A stretch of 64,000 nt of DNA from Bigelowiella natans CCMP2755 (GCA_000320545.1 ADNK01002347.1:1-64000), one strand, 5' to 3'; shown: positions 51,298 to 62,821, numbered from the stretch's first letter. Notes: generated by a model not told the origin, from the letters alone. Made by a program: numbers and translations.

Positions 51298-51582
51298 ATG
51301 GTGCTTTGGCTGCCGATCTTCCTTCTCATTCTCGTCGTCGCCCGTGATTCGCACGCTATCTCATGTGAAACTGAGGCGCTATCTTTCCAGAATAGCGCAT
51401 GTTTGAGGTCAGAACCTTGCATATACCCCACTCGCTTGTGCAACAGAATGATAATACATAATGCTTCAGCTCAACGGTACTGGAGAGCTTGGACATTAGA
51501 GCAGTTCCTCATAATGGTACAGTTGAAGTAATGTACGATTTCTATTACAGTGTTCCTTGGTCACCACTGTTTGTTTCCTCTG

Positions 51583-51629
<47 letters not shown>

Positions 51630-53474
51630 TGTTAATAAGTGAAACAAGTAAGCATCCCGAACAATTCTTATTTCAGAGCTTAAAGGAGAGAAAACTCTCA
51701 TTCCAGCTTCGTTAGTAATGGAGATTCGTAATAAGACGGAAGACTTCTCTCAACAAGTCATGTCTCTCATAACGGGAATAATCGCAAGAGAGGCGATGAA
51801 GTATGAATTCTGATGAACTCATCGATTATAACCAACACACAACGAAACTATCATTTCTCATCAACTTATAACTTTCACACACAGTTACAAAATCGAGGTC
51901 GTGTGCGATCGTGACGTTGATAACGCAGAAGAACGAATCGCAACAGGGAAAACGACGTTATAGGGTTATACCAAACAGAATAATGCCTGTGCGTCTCTGC
52001 GTGTTCTTACGTTTTAAAGCTGAGCTGGAATTACGATAAGGCGATGATAAATTGCAAATCTTGAGGATTGATGCCACAGAATGTGTATAGGCTCATATAT
52101 CATAACAAAATATTCTAATGCACAAAGTGACAACAGTAGCGTTGAAAGGCGATCTATACTTAAAACGCAGTTGAATATGCTCTTGGGACTGGGTACGTAT
52201 CAGCGAAGCAGTACTTTGATTCTATATCGGTGATGCTGAGGAGAATCTACGTCTCACAGAAGACCATCGACTGGTTTATCATGAGCGGAAGGGGGGGGCG
52301 GCAATCTGCCTACACCACAGCATGTAGTTGGGTGGTAAACAACACCGATATCTGGACGCCATGGCTGTCAGCAACGTATGAAGCGTATAGCAAGGAGATA
52401 TGGAAGCTTTCTCCAGTATCCTCTGCCATCATCTCTATTCTCTCTGTTCTTGGTATCTTGCAGGGAGCTGTGTACGTCGTCTTATTCCTACTCTTCCGTG
52501 ACCACGTTATGATCAAAGCAATCAGCGTTGAGCTGTCGTTGTTAATCATCGCATCGCTTCTGGTGCTCATGGGAAGTGCTTTTCTGTGGCTAGATAGCAC
52601 TCCGAACATGGGGATTTGCACCGCGCGTCTCTTCATCCCAACTCTCTCGGTGACGATTGCCCTTTCCACCATTGGAGGGAAGACGTACCGCATCTATCGT
52701 ATTTTCAATCAAACGACCGAGAGCCCTGATAAGCTATCGACGCGAGAAGTGCTCAAGCGCTACGTCGCCCCTCCTGTCTTGTTCATGCTGCTAGTGCTTG
52801 GATTGCTCCTTATCGAAGTCCTCGTGCTCTCTAGATTAGCTTATGCCGTTCGGAAGGTCCCATTAGCTCTGTACACGGCGACGATATCAGCTTTTATCGC
52901 TATTCCTCTTATCATGATTTGCTTCGCGCTCCGTGTCTATGACCCGACGCATATTTTGATTGCTTCGGTGTTGACCATTCCGCCCTCTTTCATGCTATTC
53001 TTCTTGTTCTTTCCCCGTTTGTGGAATGCTTGGAAAGGCGCTGAGGCGAGGGAGGCAAGCACAACCCTAAGCGACCAAATCCAGCGTATGCGGGACAAAA
53101 TCAGCAGTAAAAATGAGCAGAAGGTCGTTCGAATGAAGGCATCAGAAGGTCAACGTGCCTTGATAACCGAGGCAAGCTACGATTACTCAGGGTATAAGCC
53201 AGGGTCGCTCATGAATGTCTCCATTCCAAAATCTATGCAAGTTCAGCCGAATACGGTCGAGAGAAGTAGCAAAAGCATGCGAGAAGAGGCGAAGACAACG
53301 GAGCATGCGAGAGAGGAGGCATTGTTGAACGAATTGTCCTCGGTACGAGGGGAGCTGAAGAACCTGAAGCAGGTACTCAAAGGGGAAATTGCATCTAAGG
53401 AAAAACTTGAGGCGATCATCGTTTCCTTCATGGAGAATAAACTGGAGAAAGAAGCCGATGAGAAGGAGTAAGTT
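51298..53474 (+). CDS. Class C (GABA-B/mGlu-like) GPCR with short ectodomain
   Basis: Likely a plasma-membrane receptor. Exon 1 (51298-51516) starts with a clear signal peptide (MVLWLPIFLLILVVARDSHA) and Cys-bearing ectodomain (SACLRSEPCIYP). Exon 2 is 51679-51800, exon 3 starts at 51885, and the last exon runs from about 52171 to the stop at 53472-53474. The membrane part begins near 52410. The family-3 signature GGKTYRIYRIF follows the third helix, and the last helix ends in FFPRLWNAW. I count six strong hydrophobic segments; the usual second extracellular loop and fifth helix are not evident. The cytoplasmic tail ends in a coiled coil (LLNELSSVRGELKNL), as in GABA-B subunits. The ectodomain is only about 150 residues, too short for a Venus-flytrap domain. 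The exon 3/4 junction is ambiguous. Confidence 0.75.
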
Positions 53475-53767
53475 GTCGCATCGTATATGGATCGCTCATC
53501 GTTAAAAAAAAGTAAGCTCTGCCAGCTCTATGTTAACGTATCACACAAGCAGTGCTCTTATAAGTTGAGGGTAGAAGTAGCACGTTAAGTTTGAATCATC
53601 TTGGGCCAAGATGTAATGAAAATACAGATATTTGAGAAAATTTTAGAGAGTCCAAAGTACGTGGTTAAGCTTGCGTATTTGCGAGTGAATGAGCGATATT
53701 AGATTCAAGGGCATGAATGGAAAATGCGGACACGTTCCAGCGCCAGTTACAGTGAATACAAAAGTGT

Positions 53768-53805
<38 letters not shown>

Positions 53806-54252
53806 ATTCTCATTGATGTTCTATTGCGCAGTACATGTGCATATATGAGGCCATTGTAATATGCATATACGAGCTTATCGATTGAAATGACGCAATAATT
53901 TTCGTGCAACTCCTGCTCCTGTGCTTGTGCATGCAGGAGGGTGCGGGTTATATGCGGGTAGCGACCGATCTGCGTCTCATTAGACAGTATGTGTAGCATG
54001 CATCGCAGCGCATAAAGTGGGCCACATACCATGTGTGGAGTATATCTAGTGGATATACATCATGACAATACCCCATCTGTATTACATCTGTGGAAGCTAC
54101 ATTGGCTGCAACCCCGTGGGTATTGGAGTGGTAGCTCCAACTTCCTGGACCATCACGAAGATAATTTTACAGACGATGTTTGAAGCGAGAAAGTATATAA
54201 ATTAGTGTCCCATAGTAATTAAATGCCTTGCATAGATGAAAGGAGAACTGTG
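53472..54252. other. Convergent spacer with a (TA)n run
   Basis: No gene seen. It contains a (TA)n run at about 53769-53800, a gatgtaatgaaa match at 53610-53621, and TGCATG/CATATG-rich sequence. Confidence 0.5.
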
Positions 54253-54827
54253 TCAGCTTTTCCCCATGTTCAAGATTCTCTGGCAGCTAAGAGCGCAATT
54301 TCCAGGATCCAGGACAGTCAGGACAGGTGTCTTTGGAGGCATTTGCAAAGTGGAGTGTATATTAACCATCATGTCTAGATTGTCCTTGAACGGTGGGCAC
54401 GCAATCGTCACATGGGAGGAATTTGCAGCCACAAACCCGGAAAGGGCATTCGAGAGCCCCGCTATCGTCACATACACCAGATGATTTGCATCCTGATAGA
54501 GCTTCAACACCTTCAAAACCTCGAGGGGCTGAATTGGAAAAATGCTATAAGGTCACCATAGAGGAGTAGAAGTCATCAAGCGAGCTCCAAAAACAAGCAT
54601 GAACGACCTGCTTGTGAGCTGATGCGGCATAAGTCTTTGACAAGATCTTCATTTCGTCGAGATGGGCTTTGATTTTGTCCGCCCACCATTGATCGACCTC
54701 GGCATCCATGATAATGACAACCTACACATAGCATCGTTTCAATGACCTCCTTGTTTGCATCACTATTGACACAGGCCAACACTGGAACCTGCGGAGAGGG
54801 CTTTGCTGCCGAAGCTTCCATGCTCAT
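54253..54827 (-). CDS. Stand-alone PurE/AIR-carboxylase-domain protein
   Basis: PurE-type enzymes carboxylate AIR (or rearrange N5-CAIR) in purine synthesis. Three minus-strand exons join in phase to about 142 residues: 54789-54827 (MSMEASAAKPSPQ), 54608-54721 (VVIIMDAEVDQWW to ASAHKQ) and 54253-54528 (PLEVLKV to NMGKS, stop). Matches: SAHKQP (family SAH-R/K-x-P), AGLSNALSGFVAANS and IACPP (like the animal AIR-carboxylase AGRSNGL and SCPP), and a C-terminal VLDPGNCALSCQRIL. The nucleotide-loop motif, normally G-S-x-S-D, reads D-A-E-V-D, so Gly and both Ser are changed while Asp remains. No SAICAR-synthetase or ATP-grasp domain is attached. The ATG directly follows a possible acceptor (tttccag), so an upstream exon is possible. 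Confidence 0.85.
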
Positions 54828-55526
54828 CTGGAAACGGTGATGAGTACTACAACAAATAAGTGAGAAATACAACCCGGTTATATCCTGCGACATACTCTTT
54901 TATATGTCGCAAAATGCAAATCGGAACGGATTCTGCAAGCACCAAACTGCTGCTGATACAACGGCCTGGAAACGGAAGGGTGATGTACCTGTGGAGAAAC
55001 CTCCTTGGGAATTTTTGCTTAAGAAGCCTTCAGTGTTAATGAAACCTTCCTAACAGAATGGTTTTATTATTCAGAATGATGAGAGTTCCAAATCATCGGA
55101 ATAAGATCGGTGAAAGGGTGGCGCCCACACCTTGTTACGCAGCCGTCCCAAAACCTCTCTGACTCACTCTTACAAAGCAAATTGAATCAGTGCGACAGAA
55201 ATTCTTCGGATGAACTTCAACGGAAGCTCCGCCATACTCATTGGTGGTTCCCAAGGGAACTCTGGATAAATTTAAGGAAACTTGTGGTCGAGGGCCGGTG
55301 CAAGCACCATTCCTCTATGACCGCATCTCTCGCGTCTAAAAATCTCGAATTGAAAAAGACGCACGTCGGCCGGGGTGTTCCAGGCCACCATTCACGATTA
55401 TCATGCTAATTTAGTGTTATTTTTCTTGTCGCACGTCGTAAACCACAAGCATTCGCATAAAATATCTGAATTTTGGGTGGGAACATCTATCAGACCCACC
55501 GTCCAGCCTGTTGTGCACCCTACTCG
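54828..55526. other. Divergent spacer
   Basis: A plus-strand frame at 55110-55409 (99 codons) and an extension of the next frame upstream to 55473 lack support. No domain recognised. Confidence 0.4.
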
Positions 55527-56249
55527 ATGGCTGCGCAACCCTGCGAGGAAGGCCAAACCTGTGAGTTTGAGCCGTCCTCTAGGGAAGCATGGGTGAGTAA
55601 GGCCTGGGTAATCCTCGAATTAGTTCTAGAAAATATGACTGATGGGATTGTCCAGGCCTGTGAGACCGTTTGGCAAGCGCTTGCCCCCCTCTGTGAGAAT
55701 CCGATGCAGACGTGGGAGAGAGCCAGGGACGGAATAATCCAGGCGTACGAGGCTGTTTGGCAAACGATCGGCCCCCTCTATGAAAGCCCGATGTACACAA
55801 TGGAAAGGGCGTGGGAGGGAGCGATAAATGGATGCACTCGTGCCGGCAACATGTTATCAGAAACGCTCGGTCCTTATGTCGTCAATACGACTATGTACAC
55901 ACCTGAACGAATGCAGGAATGGGCTGTGGGCGGGATGACAAAAGCTTATTCTACGTTGCTGAATAATCCGTTCCGTCTTTTTGACCCTGTAAGCTTTCTG
56001 AAACGGCTGTGGGAGAACTCAATCGAATGGGCCTCCCTTGCGCTAAACGTCAAAGGAAGAATGCTCAGCCCCCACCTCCTCAATGATGATTCATCGCTAT
56101 CATCCTTGGTGAGCCCTGTGGTGGTTCTGCTTCTCCTTTTCCTTCTCCTCCTACATATATATCGAAATTGGTCGAAGGGGGGGGGGCATTCTGAGGATTC
56201 AAAGGTAGTGCATTGGATGATCATCATGCTGCGTACAGTTATTTCGTAA
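55527..56249 (+). CDS. Tail-anchored protein with four degenerate ~30-residue repeats
   Basis: A single open frame starts at the ATG at 55527 (MAAQPCEEGQTCEFEP) and gives 240 residues. The middle consists of about four degenerate repeats of 28-33 residues, with consensus [D/E]GI-x-x-A-x-E-x-VWQ-x-x-x-PL-x-E-x-PM-x-T-x-ER (ACETVWQALAPLCENPMQTW, then AYEAVWQTIGPLYESPMYTM, then two diverged copies). They look amphipathic and helical. One strong membrane segment lies near the C-terminus (PVVVLLLLFLLLLHIY), followed by about 30 residues. I recognise no family. The layout suggests a helical cytosolic domain tethered to a membrane. It may be spliced to other exons, but none is needed. Confidence 0.55.
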   Translation: MAAQPCEEGQTCEFEPSSREAWVSKAWVILELVLENMTDGIVQACETVWQALAPLCENPMQTWERARDGIIQAYEAVWQTIGPLYESPMYTMERAWEGAINGCTRAGNMLSETLGPYVVNTTMYTPERMQEWAVGGMTKAYSTLLNNPFRLFDPVSFLKRLWENSIEWASLALNVKGRMLSPHLLNDDSSLSSLVSPVVVLLLLFLLLLHIYRNWSKGGGHSEDSKVVHWMIIMLRTVIS

Positions 56250-56578
56250 TGTATGCATAGACCACTGTTTCTACCGTTGCGAAAGGAATAACGAAGGGGC
56301 TGTGGACTGAAAGAGAACTATGAAATCATTCCCCCTACCCCCTAGCGCCTGTACGAGTATTTTAGGGGTTGGTTTTAAAAGAGAGAAGGATGATAAGAAT
56401 ATGTCCACACTGAAAGGTTTCTGAGTTCTTAGTAAAATCTTCTTTCAATTCCCTCCAAAAGGTATCTATCTACTACAATGCCAAGGCTAGGCTGATGGCT
56501 CGGATAATGGCTCGAGGTGCGTTTCTACTCGTTTTGTTAAATATGAGCATGCTGACAAATACCAAACCTAGCACGTAA

Positions 56579-59516
56579 ATGACATCCTTAGATTATATCT
56601 TGCAAAAACCTGAATTATCCGTCAGATCGTCGTTCCACGCTTTGTTAACGGGAGAGTACCGCGCATATCCTTCCAGCGCCGAGGAGAGAATCAAGCAAGG
56701 GGAGACAGAGGTGGGCGGGATGTGCATTTGCTTTTGCCGCGGTGCTTCTCGAAATGTTGATGTTGCATACTCTCTCGTACTTGCAGTTAAATTTTGTCCC
56801 CTAATAGTCCATGGCTCATCCTTCGTTCAAAATGCGCTCTGGCGTGTCTCCAGAGCCATTCGAAAGGTAGTAATAGCAGCAGTACCACCAGTAATAGCAG
56901 GAGGAGTGGTAGTGGTAGTAGTAGTAGTAGTAGTAGTGTCGGTGAGTGTGAATAATTTCTTGGGTCGTTCTGCTGTCGGTGATTTGCTCTGCATTTGTGC
57001 ATGTTGTGGGTAGAATCTGACCTTCCACGCACACACGCGCGCACGCGTACGCACATGCATGCACACTCGGAGGACCGCGTCTATACTCTGTTGTCACAGT
57101 AATTTTTATCATCCTCCTTCTCCTCCTCCTCCTCCTCCTCCTCTTTCTTCTTCATCTTCTTTTTCTTCTTTTACTTGCAGAGAGCGGCAAGAACTGTGGG
57201 TGCGTGGTCGCGCAAGGCTAGATCCACGTGGAATCGACCCGCCTCAGCGGCGGAAATATACCAGTAGCGAAATGAAAGGTGTGCCCGCAAAAGTTACTTT
57301 GGAACTCTCCAAACATGATCATACCGTCGTTGGCCTTTGCATTTGCTGATGCTTTCCCTCCATTGTTTGTGTCTTTTGCGGTCGTACGCTCATTCGTCTC
57401 GTTGTTGTTTTTGTTTGTTGTTGAAGAAGAGGAAGAAGAAGAAGGCGCTGTCTATCTTGATTGGGTTAATCCAGAGAAAGGGTGATGATGATAATGTTAA
57501 CGATGATGATGATGATGATGATGATGATCGTGATTTCTCATCTTTCAACCTCTGTGTTCTCTCCCCTCTCCCTTCCTCTGAAAGAATCGAAATCTGCTGG
57601 TACTCCTCTTTGTGTGTTAGGAATGGGTTTATCTTAGCAAAATTGATAAGATTCTACCCTATAGAATAATTCCTCTTACCTGTCTGTGTGCGTGTTTATC
57701 TACTCCTCCTCCTCCTCCTCCTCCTCCTCCTCCTTTTTCTTCTTTTTCTTCTTTTCTTCCCTTTTGTCAGGGAGCTACCTCCAGAGATCAAAAAGGAAAT
57801 CAGCACCCCGATTCTCATCATACATGTAGTAAATAATCACTACAAACCCACAAATAATGATATATGCCTTTTCGTTCCTGTCCGCCCCCCTCCCCCTCTT
57901 CCATTCTTATCTTCTTCGTATTACGTAAAGCTGATTTTTGTACCGATTATATCAGGCAACACCTGTCTCGTTGACTCGGTCTGCTATTGAGCGCCTGGTC
58001 AAAATTGCTTCTGCAGGTAGTGGTGGTGGTAGTTCTGCATGATTCTTCTTCATCTTCTTCTTCATCTTCTTCATCTTCTTCTTCGTCGTTGTCGCTCAAT
58101 CTTTCTCCCCTACCATCAGGCGTTCATGGCTACCGGTGCTGCATTGTGTATGGGAGGGGAGACCCGCCAGAAATTCCAGGGAGGGGGCTCAAATCGAAGC
58201 GACGATTCTCTCCGAGGTTAGCGCGAGAAATCCTATGTTCCATGCAAAATAATAGTAGAAGCTTCCTCGCTTTCTTATTCTTCGATCAACCCCCCCCCCC
58301 CCCCTTTCCCCCCTCTTCCATCTGCCTTCCGTTTCACTGTCTATTTCTCTCAAGTCGGTATTGTTCCGCAGTTAATTATTTACCAAATATATGCACGATA
58401 GATCTCGTGTGTAAGTGTGTACCTCGACGCAATATCCCTGATCCCTTTATGATTGCGCTCATTTTAGTGACTCTAGCGACCTGAGAGAAGCGATCCAGGA
58501 GGTGTCCAAGCAATATCCGAAGGTGAGATGGCGGTGATGGCGGTGATGCTTTACATTCCTCGCTCTTTTTGTTTTTCTGCCGTTGTGAGAATCTTCTCAC
58601 AAAATCCCTCTTCTCCTTCTCCATTTCCTAACAGTCTCCGCTACTTGCTGCGGGAATCGGTTTATCCGGAAACTCTCTCATACGGTTACTACTACATCTC
58701 AGAAATGAAATTTAACAAAAAAATGAGAAGCAGACAGCTGTGTATATGCATGTTTGCGTGCCTTCTTCTCTGTGCACGGACCTGATCGCTCAGCTTATGA
58801 TGCGTGAAGAATATCCGTGGTTGGGAGGGGGGGGAGAGAAGGAGGAAGAGAAGAAGGATGAGGGAGGAGGAGGACCAAAGCACCCCAAGCACAATTGCAT
58901 CGCATACATACGGCATACAAGATAAAGAGCCATGTTTTCGCATGAAAATTCTAAGGAAGAGAGAGTTTGTCGCTCTCTCCTATCGTCGTCGTAATTAGCG
59001 GCCATCACCTCTTTCGCATGATATTCAAAATAACGAATTCCATTGCTTTGTCGTATGTAAAAAGGTATATGGCCGAGGAGGGAGATCTTTGCCAGCTTCA
59101 TGCCGCCGCAGTGCTCGGATGCACCTTCGATTTAGAGGCTCTTTGTGCCCAGACAAAGCCAGAAGTCTTCTCTATGAGGGGGGGGGGGGGGGGATTTATA
59201 CATCGTCAGTTCCTACGACAGATATCCGCCCTTCTAGAACCCAACAGCATGCCGATGAGCGAGATCAAAGAGAAAATCTGGGAGAAATGGGTGAAGGAGA
59301 CCTCCAAGGCCTATGCTTTCCCCACGGTAGGAGCACGTGTATTGCAGCATTTGATGACGATAGTGATGAGGAGGAGATGGTGATTATGAAGATGATGATG
59401 ATGATGATTATGATGGTGGGAACTGACGCGTCGAGGAGAGGAAGAAAGAAAGAAGATAGTGACGGCAAATCGCACTCACACACCGCGTCTCTTCGGTTCC
59501 CCCCCCCCTCCCCCCC

Positions 59517-59558
<42 letters not shown>

Positions 59559-60483
59559 CAACCTGAAATCTGATACGAATATCATAGCATCGAGCATTCC
59601 TCCGCAGCTGCGGATGTGGGGATAAGCTGTTAGATGTGAAACGCCCTCTTTTCCTACTTAAATCCCTCAACGATGCTGGGGGAGGGCTCATCGCTCAGTA
59701 CCCCTTAGAGGAGGTGCTGAGAAGCGAAAGCATTGTCCTTGCTGTCACACAAGGGGGGGGTGAAAGTCTGTGCTGGTGAGAATAATCCTTCGCGTTGTTT
59801 TCTGTTTCAAAGAAATTTATTTTCCACATTCACGTCTATGCAGTTGCGCTTTTGGTGAGAGAGAGAGGAGGGGGGGAGAGTATGGGAGAAATAGTGTGCG
59901 TGTGCATGTGAAAGATGAGGATGAGCGGAGCAGTAGCAAAGAGCAACCTCCTCCTTCTATTTATGATCGCTTTGTGCTGCAGGTATGACAACGCCGCTTT
60001 TTCCTACAAATCTGCTCGAGAGGGAGGCGCCAACAGAAAAAGGGCTGCTGCAGACAATGTACTAACATAATTATGATCACGATGATGATGAGGAGGAGGA
60101 GGAGGAGGAGGAGGGTGGTGGTGGTCGACAAATAATTGACGACGGCTGCATCCTCCTCCGTTGCTGCATGTGCCCCCCCCACTCCTCTTTCCACTTCTTC
60201 GGCCCATACAAAGCGAGTGCGGCGAAACAGACAGTTGCGTGTTAATAATGTCAGACCGATAGCTGGGCGGCTCGATTGACGTTGGAATTTCTTCATGCTG
60301 CGCTGAAGGTGAGTTGGCGGAGCTCTTGAATGATGCTGTGGCGAGAATGCTTCGCGTGTCTTTTGGAGCAAATTGTTGGGATTTCGTCCGCGACAGAGAG
60401 AATCGTCGTCGCTTTCGAGAAATCCTAATAATAATAAATAATGATGATATAATAATAGACGTGTCTCCTTTAAATGTGTATCC

Positions 60484-60519
<36 letters not shown>

Positions 60520-60737
60520 AAAATTCATATATATAAATACGAATATTTTCCACCAGGAAGCGCCTCCATGCGAATCCCTAGAGCGTCTGCACGAGCAGCA
60601 TTTGTTTCGGATCTTGCAGCAGTACAAGGCGAAAGCTGCTGCTGATGATAAGAGTCTAGGAAAAAAGAGGGAGACTAAGGGAACAAAGCAGGCTGTGGTG
60701 AAAGGAGCAGGAGGTTGATTATTTTTTGGGATTTTAA

Positions 60738-60775
<38 letters not shown>

Positions 60776-62025
60776 TATGCGTGCGTGTCCTTAAACCTCG
60801 AAGATTTTGTTTTTCTAACGGGCAAACCTGCGCCGGGAGATGAGTACACCGCGAAAGGACATCTCAAAAAATATACTGTCCTTAACGAACGATATGTGTT
60901 AATATATCAGGTGGTCATAGGCAGAGGAAGGATCTATCGGCAGCTTTGTCTTCGCAAGTTCCACTAGCACTTTTACAAGCCTTCTCCAACAGCAGCAGCC
61001 TGATGGATGGCAGCAGCAGCAGCAACAACAACAACCCTCTATTCGCAGAGATTCTTCAAATGTTTCAGAAGGCATCGGCGCGGGATGGGAAAGAACATGA
61101 AGGGGGGGTAGGAAGTGGGGGATTAGGAGGATTAGAAGGAGGAGGAGGAGGAGATATGAAAAAAGATTCCAACATCATTAATGATACGACCCGCCAACAG
61201 CGAAGAAAACCACCCGCACAAGACAATGGCCAAACGAGCCCAGCTTCTAAGCAAAGAGGAAGAGGATCAAGCAAGAAGACAAAGACTACCATGCGTGCTG
61301 TCGGTAGCACCGATGAAGCGACGAGGAAGCAAACGAAAATGGCTCAGCAGCTTGCTAACTCTCGATCTGAAGCTGTGAGGATGGCGAAGAGGATACGGGA
61401 GATGGAGACCAAGCTTAGGCAAAAAGAAAACTCAATCTCCGAAGCGAATACGCGTGCGGACAGGGCGGCGTCGAGAGCGAAATCGTTAAAACTAGAAACC
61501 GAAGCAGCCAAGAAAAAATTCAATAAACTCAACAAACGCTCCGAGGCCCAGCTCTCCGCACTAATGGAGGACAAGGAGCGTCTGATCCGTGAAAAGGGGG
61601 AGGCAGAGCGCTCAAAAGCCGCTGCTGTGAGCAAGATGAAAATGGAAATGGCGAAGAACGACCACTTGGCAGAGGAACTCGCCGCGGCCAGGACGCACAT
61701 ACAGAATGGAATGAAGGAGAAGAATCGTGAATCACCAGGGTTGGGGGAAGAGGCAGAAAAGCGGATTAACGAAGAAGAAGTAGAGCAGCAGCATCGTCAT
61801 CACCATGCTCAAAGTAAAGAGGGAGGAGGGCAGACCGGGGAAAGAAATCAGCAGCGACAAACACGATCTCAAGAACAAAAAACTTCATCACACGTGAGAA
61901 CCGTCGAAACAGAGGATTCCACTCCGATGGAGAAGGCTGAGGGCAAGAAGAAGAAGGACAAGCAGCAGGTTACTCGACACGGATTCGTCGTTCATACTCG
62001 GAAGGCCTCTTCACCAAGTTTATAA
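56579..62025 (+). CDS. EMB8/ABHD-type alpha/beta-hydrolase, probably inactive, fused to a coiled coil
   Basis: Thirteen exons close to 821 residues: 56579-56710, 56808-56866, 57181-57280 (or 57278), 57775-57825, 57956-58016, 58120-58216, 58468-58522, 58635-58684, 59065-59326, 59588-59775, 59844-59982, 60557-60713 and 60911-62025. Hydrolase order: PFERERQELWVRG (entry strand), STPILIIH (oxyanion strand), AIERLVKIASAGVHGYRCCI, DLREAIQEVSKQYP, then the nucleophile elbow LAAGIGLSGNSLIRYMAEEG (about 189-208), RQFLRQISALLE, and LDVKRPLFLLKSLND. Family members read G-F-S-L-G at the elbow; here the Ser position is Gly194, and the next Ser is two residues later. The site of the catalytic His (G-G-H) reads GGGES. 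The C-terminal half is low-complexity plus a long coiled coil (about 590-724) with a basic tail. One junction (57280/57775) uses a weak donor; the ATG is preceded by an in-frame stop. Confidence 0.85.
57119..57170 (+). repeat. (CTC)n-(TTC)n tract abutting a splice acceptor
   Basis: CTC repeats pass into TTC repeats and end 10-20 bases before the acceptor at 57180. Similar tracts precede the acceptors at 57774 (CTCCTC..., 57703-57735) and 58119 (TTCTTC, 58040-58085). Confidence 0.9.
59178..59193 (+). repeat. Run of 16 G within coding sequence of the hydrolase gene
   Basis: The homopolymer encodes five Gly in frame with both flanks (FSMR-Gly5-FIHRQ). A length error or slippage here would shift the frame. 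Confidence 0.85.
60486..60775. repeat. (CA)n and (GT)n arrays around a hydrolase exon
   Basis: CA repeats at about 60486-60518 and GT repeats at 60738-60773, in the introns on either side of exon 60557-60713. Confidence 0.95.
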
Positions 62026-62821
62026 TTTCTCCAATCGTACAGTTCCCAATCATCAAATAGGTCAATAATAAACGATCTGAACACGCGACGACACGCATGT
62101 ATTTCAACTACGATGCAGGCGCATATGTGCAGATCATGAGGTGACTACTCGCAATCTACCATCTTCCTTATTGTTAACTGTGTTATGAGTATGTAGCGAG
62201 AGCGGCGGTAATGCCCATATCATGCATGTATAAATATAAACGAGCTGCTAGTACTTACCAAAGTATGAGACGGATGTAATGGACAAGCTAGCAAGTTAAA
62301 TTTGTTCAATTGTCATCCTAATGTTTGCTGTGCAAAGATTGTAGAAAGTACACACAGTTGCAGTCGTGGGAGTGTATCTTTGAAGTCAACAAATGACCCG
62401 CTATTGCGAGGCTCCGAGGCACGCGCGCGCGCACACACACACACGCTCGCGAACATGACACGTGCAACTCCACTGCGCTTCCACACTACACGTACATACT
62501 AGCATGGTTCTAGACACTGAAAATCAGCATGCCGTGGCATGCTAGCATGTCCTTAGCGTGCTGGTACGTCATTGGCTTGTGGGCTGAGAATCTATCATGT
62601 GCTAGCTACCAGAAGATAGCCATGGCATGGTGTCGTATGGCGAAAGTGCGTGCTAGTATACGTAATAGTGGTTGTTATGTGCATCTTAGATGATGCTGTC
62701 TATATGTGGCCGCAGCAGATCCGGGCTTGCTAGCTTACTTCATCAGTTTCAAAGCATTCCAAATCGCTGCATGCGAACATCTCCACCAAAACCATTACAC
62801 AATAAGTGACGTGTTGAATCG
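62026..62821. other. Convergent spacer with a dispersed-repeat copy
   Basis: No gene seen. A repeat copy lies at 62267-62325. A CG-CA compound repeat lies at about 62421-62444. TGCATG/GCATGC/CTAGC-rich sequence follows to about 62.75 kb. Confidence 0.5.

Noticed and set aside
60004-60867. 287-codon minus-strand frame, one of the longest single frames
   Set aside because: Crosses CA, GT and GGA repeats and runs antisense to the exon at 60557-60713, whose phases and continuity support the plus strand.
60785-60967. Plus-strand frame DFVFLTGKPAPGDEYT, attractive as a hydrolase exon
   Set aside because: Splicing 60713 to 60911 closes in phase. Using this frame instead needs a 31-base intron, far below the others here.
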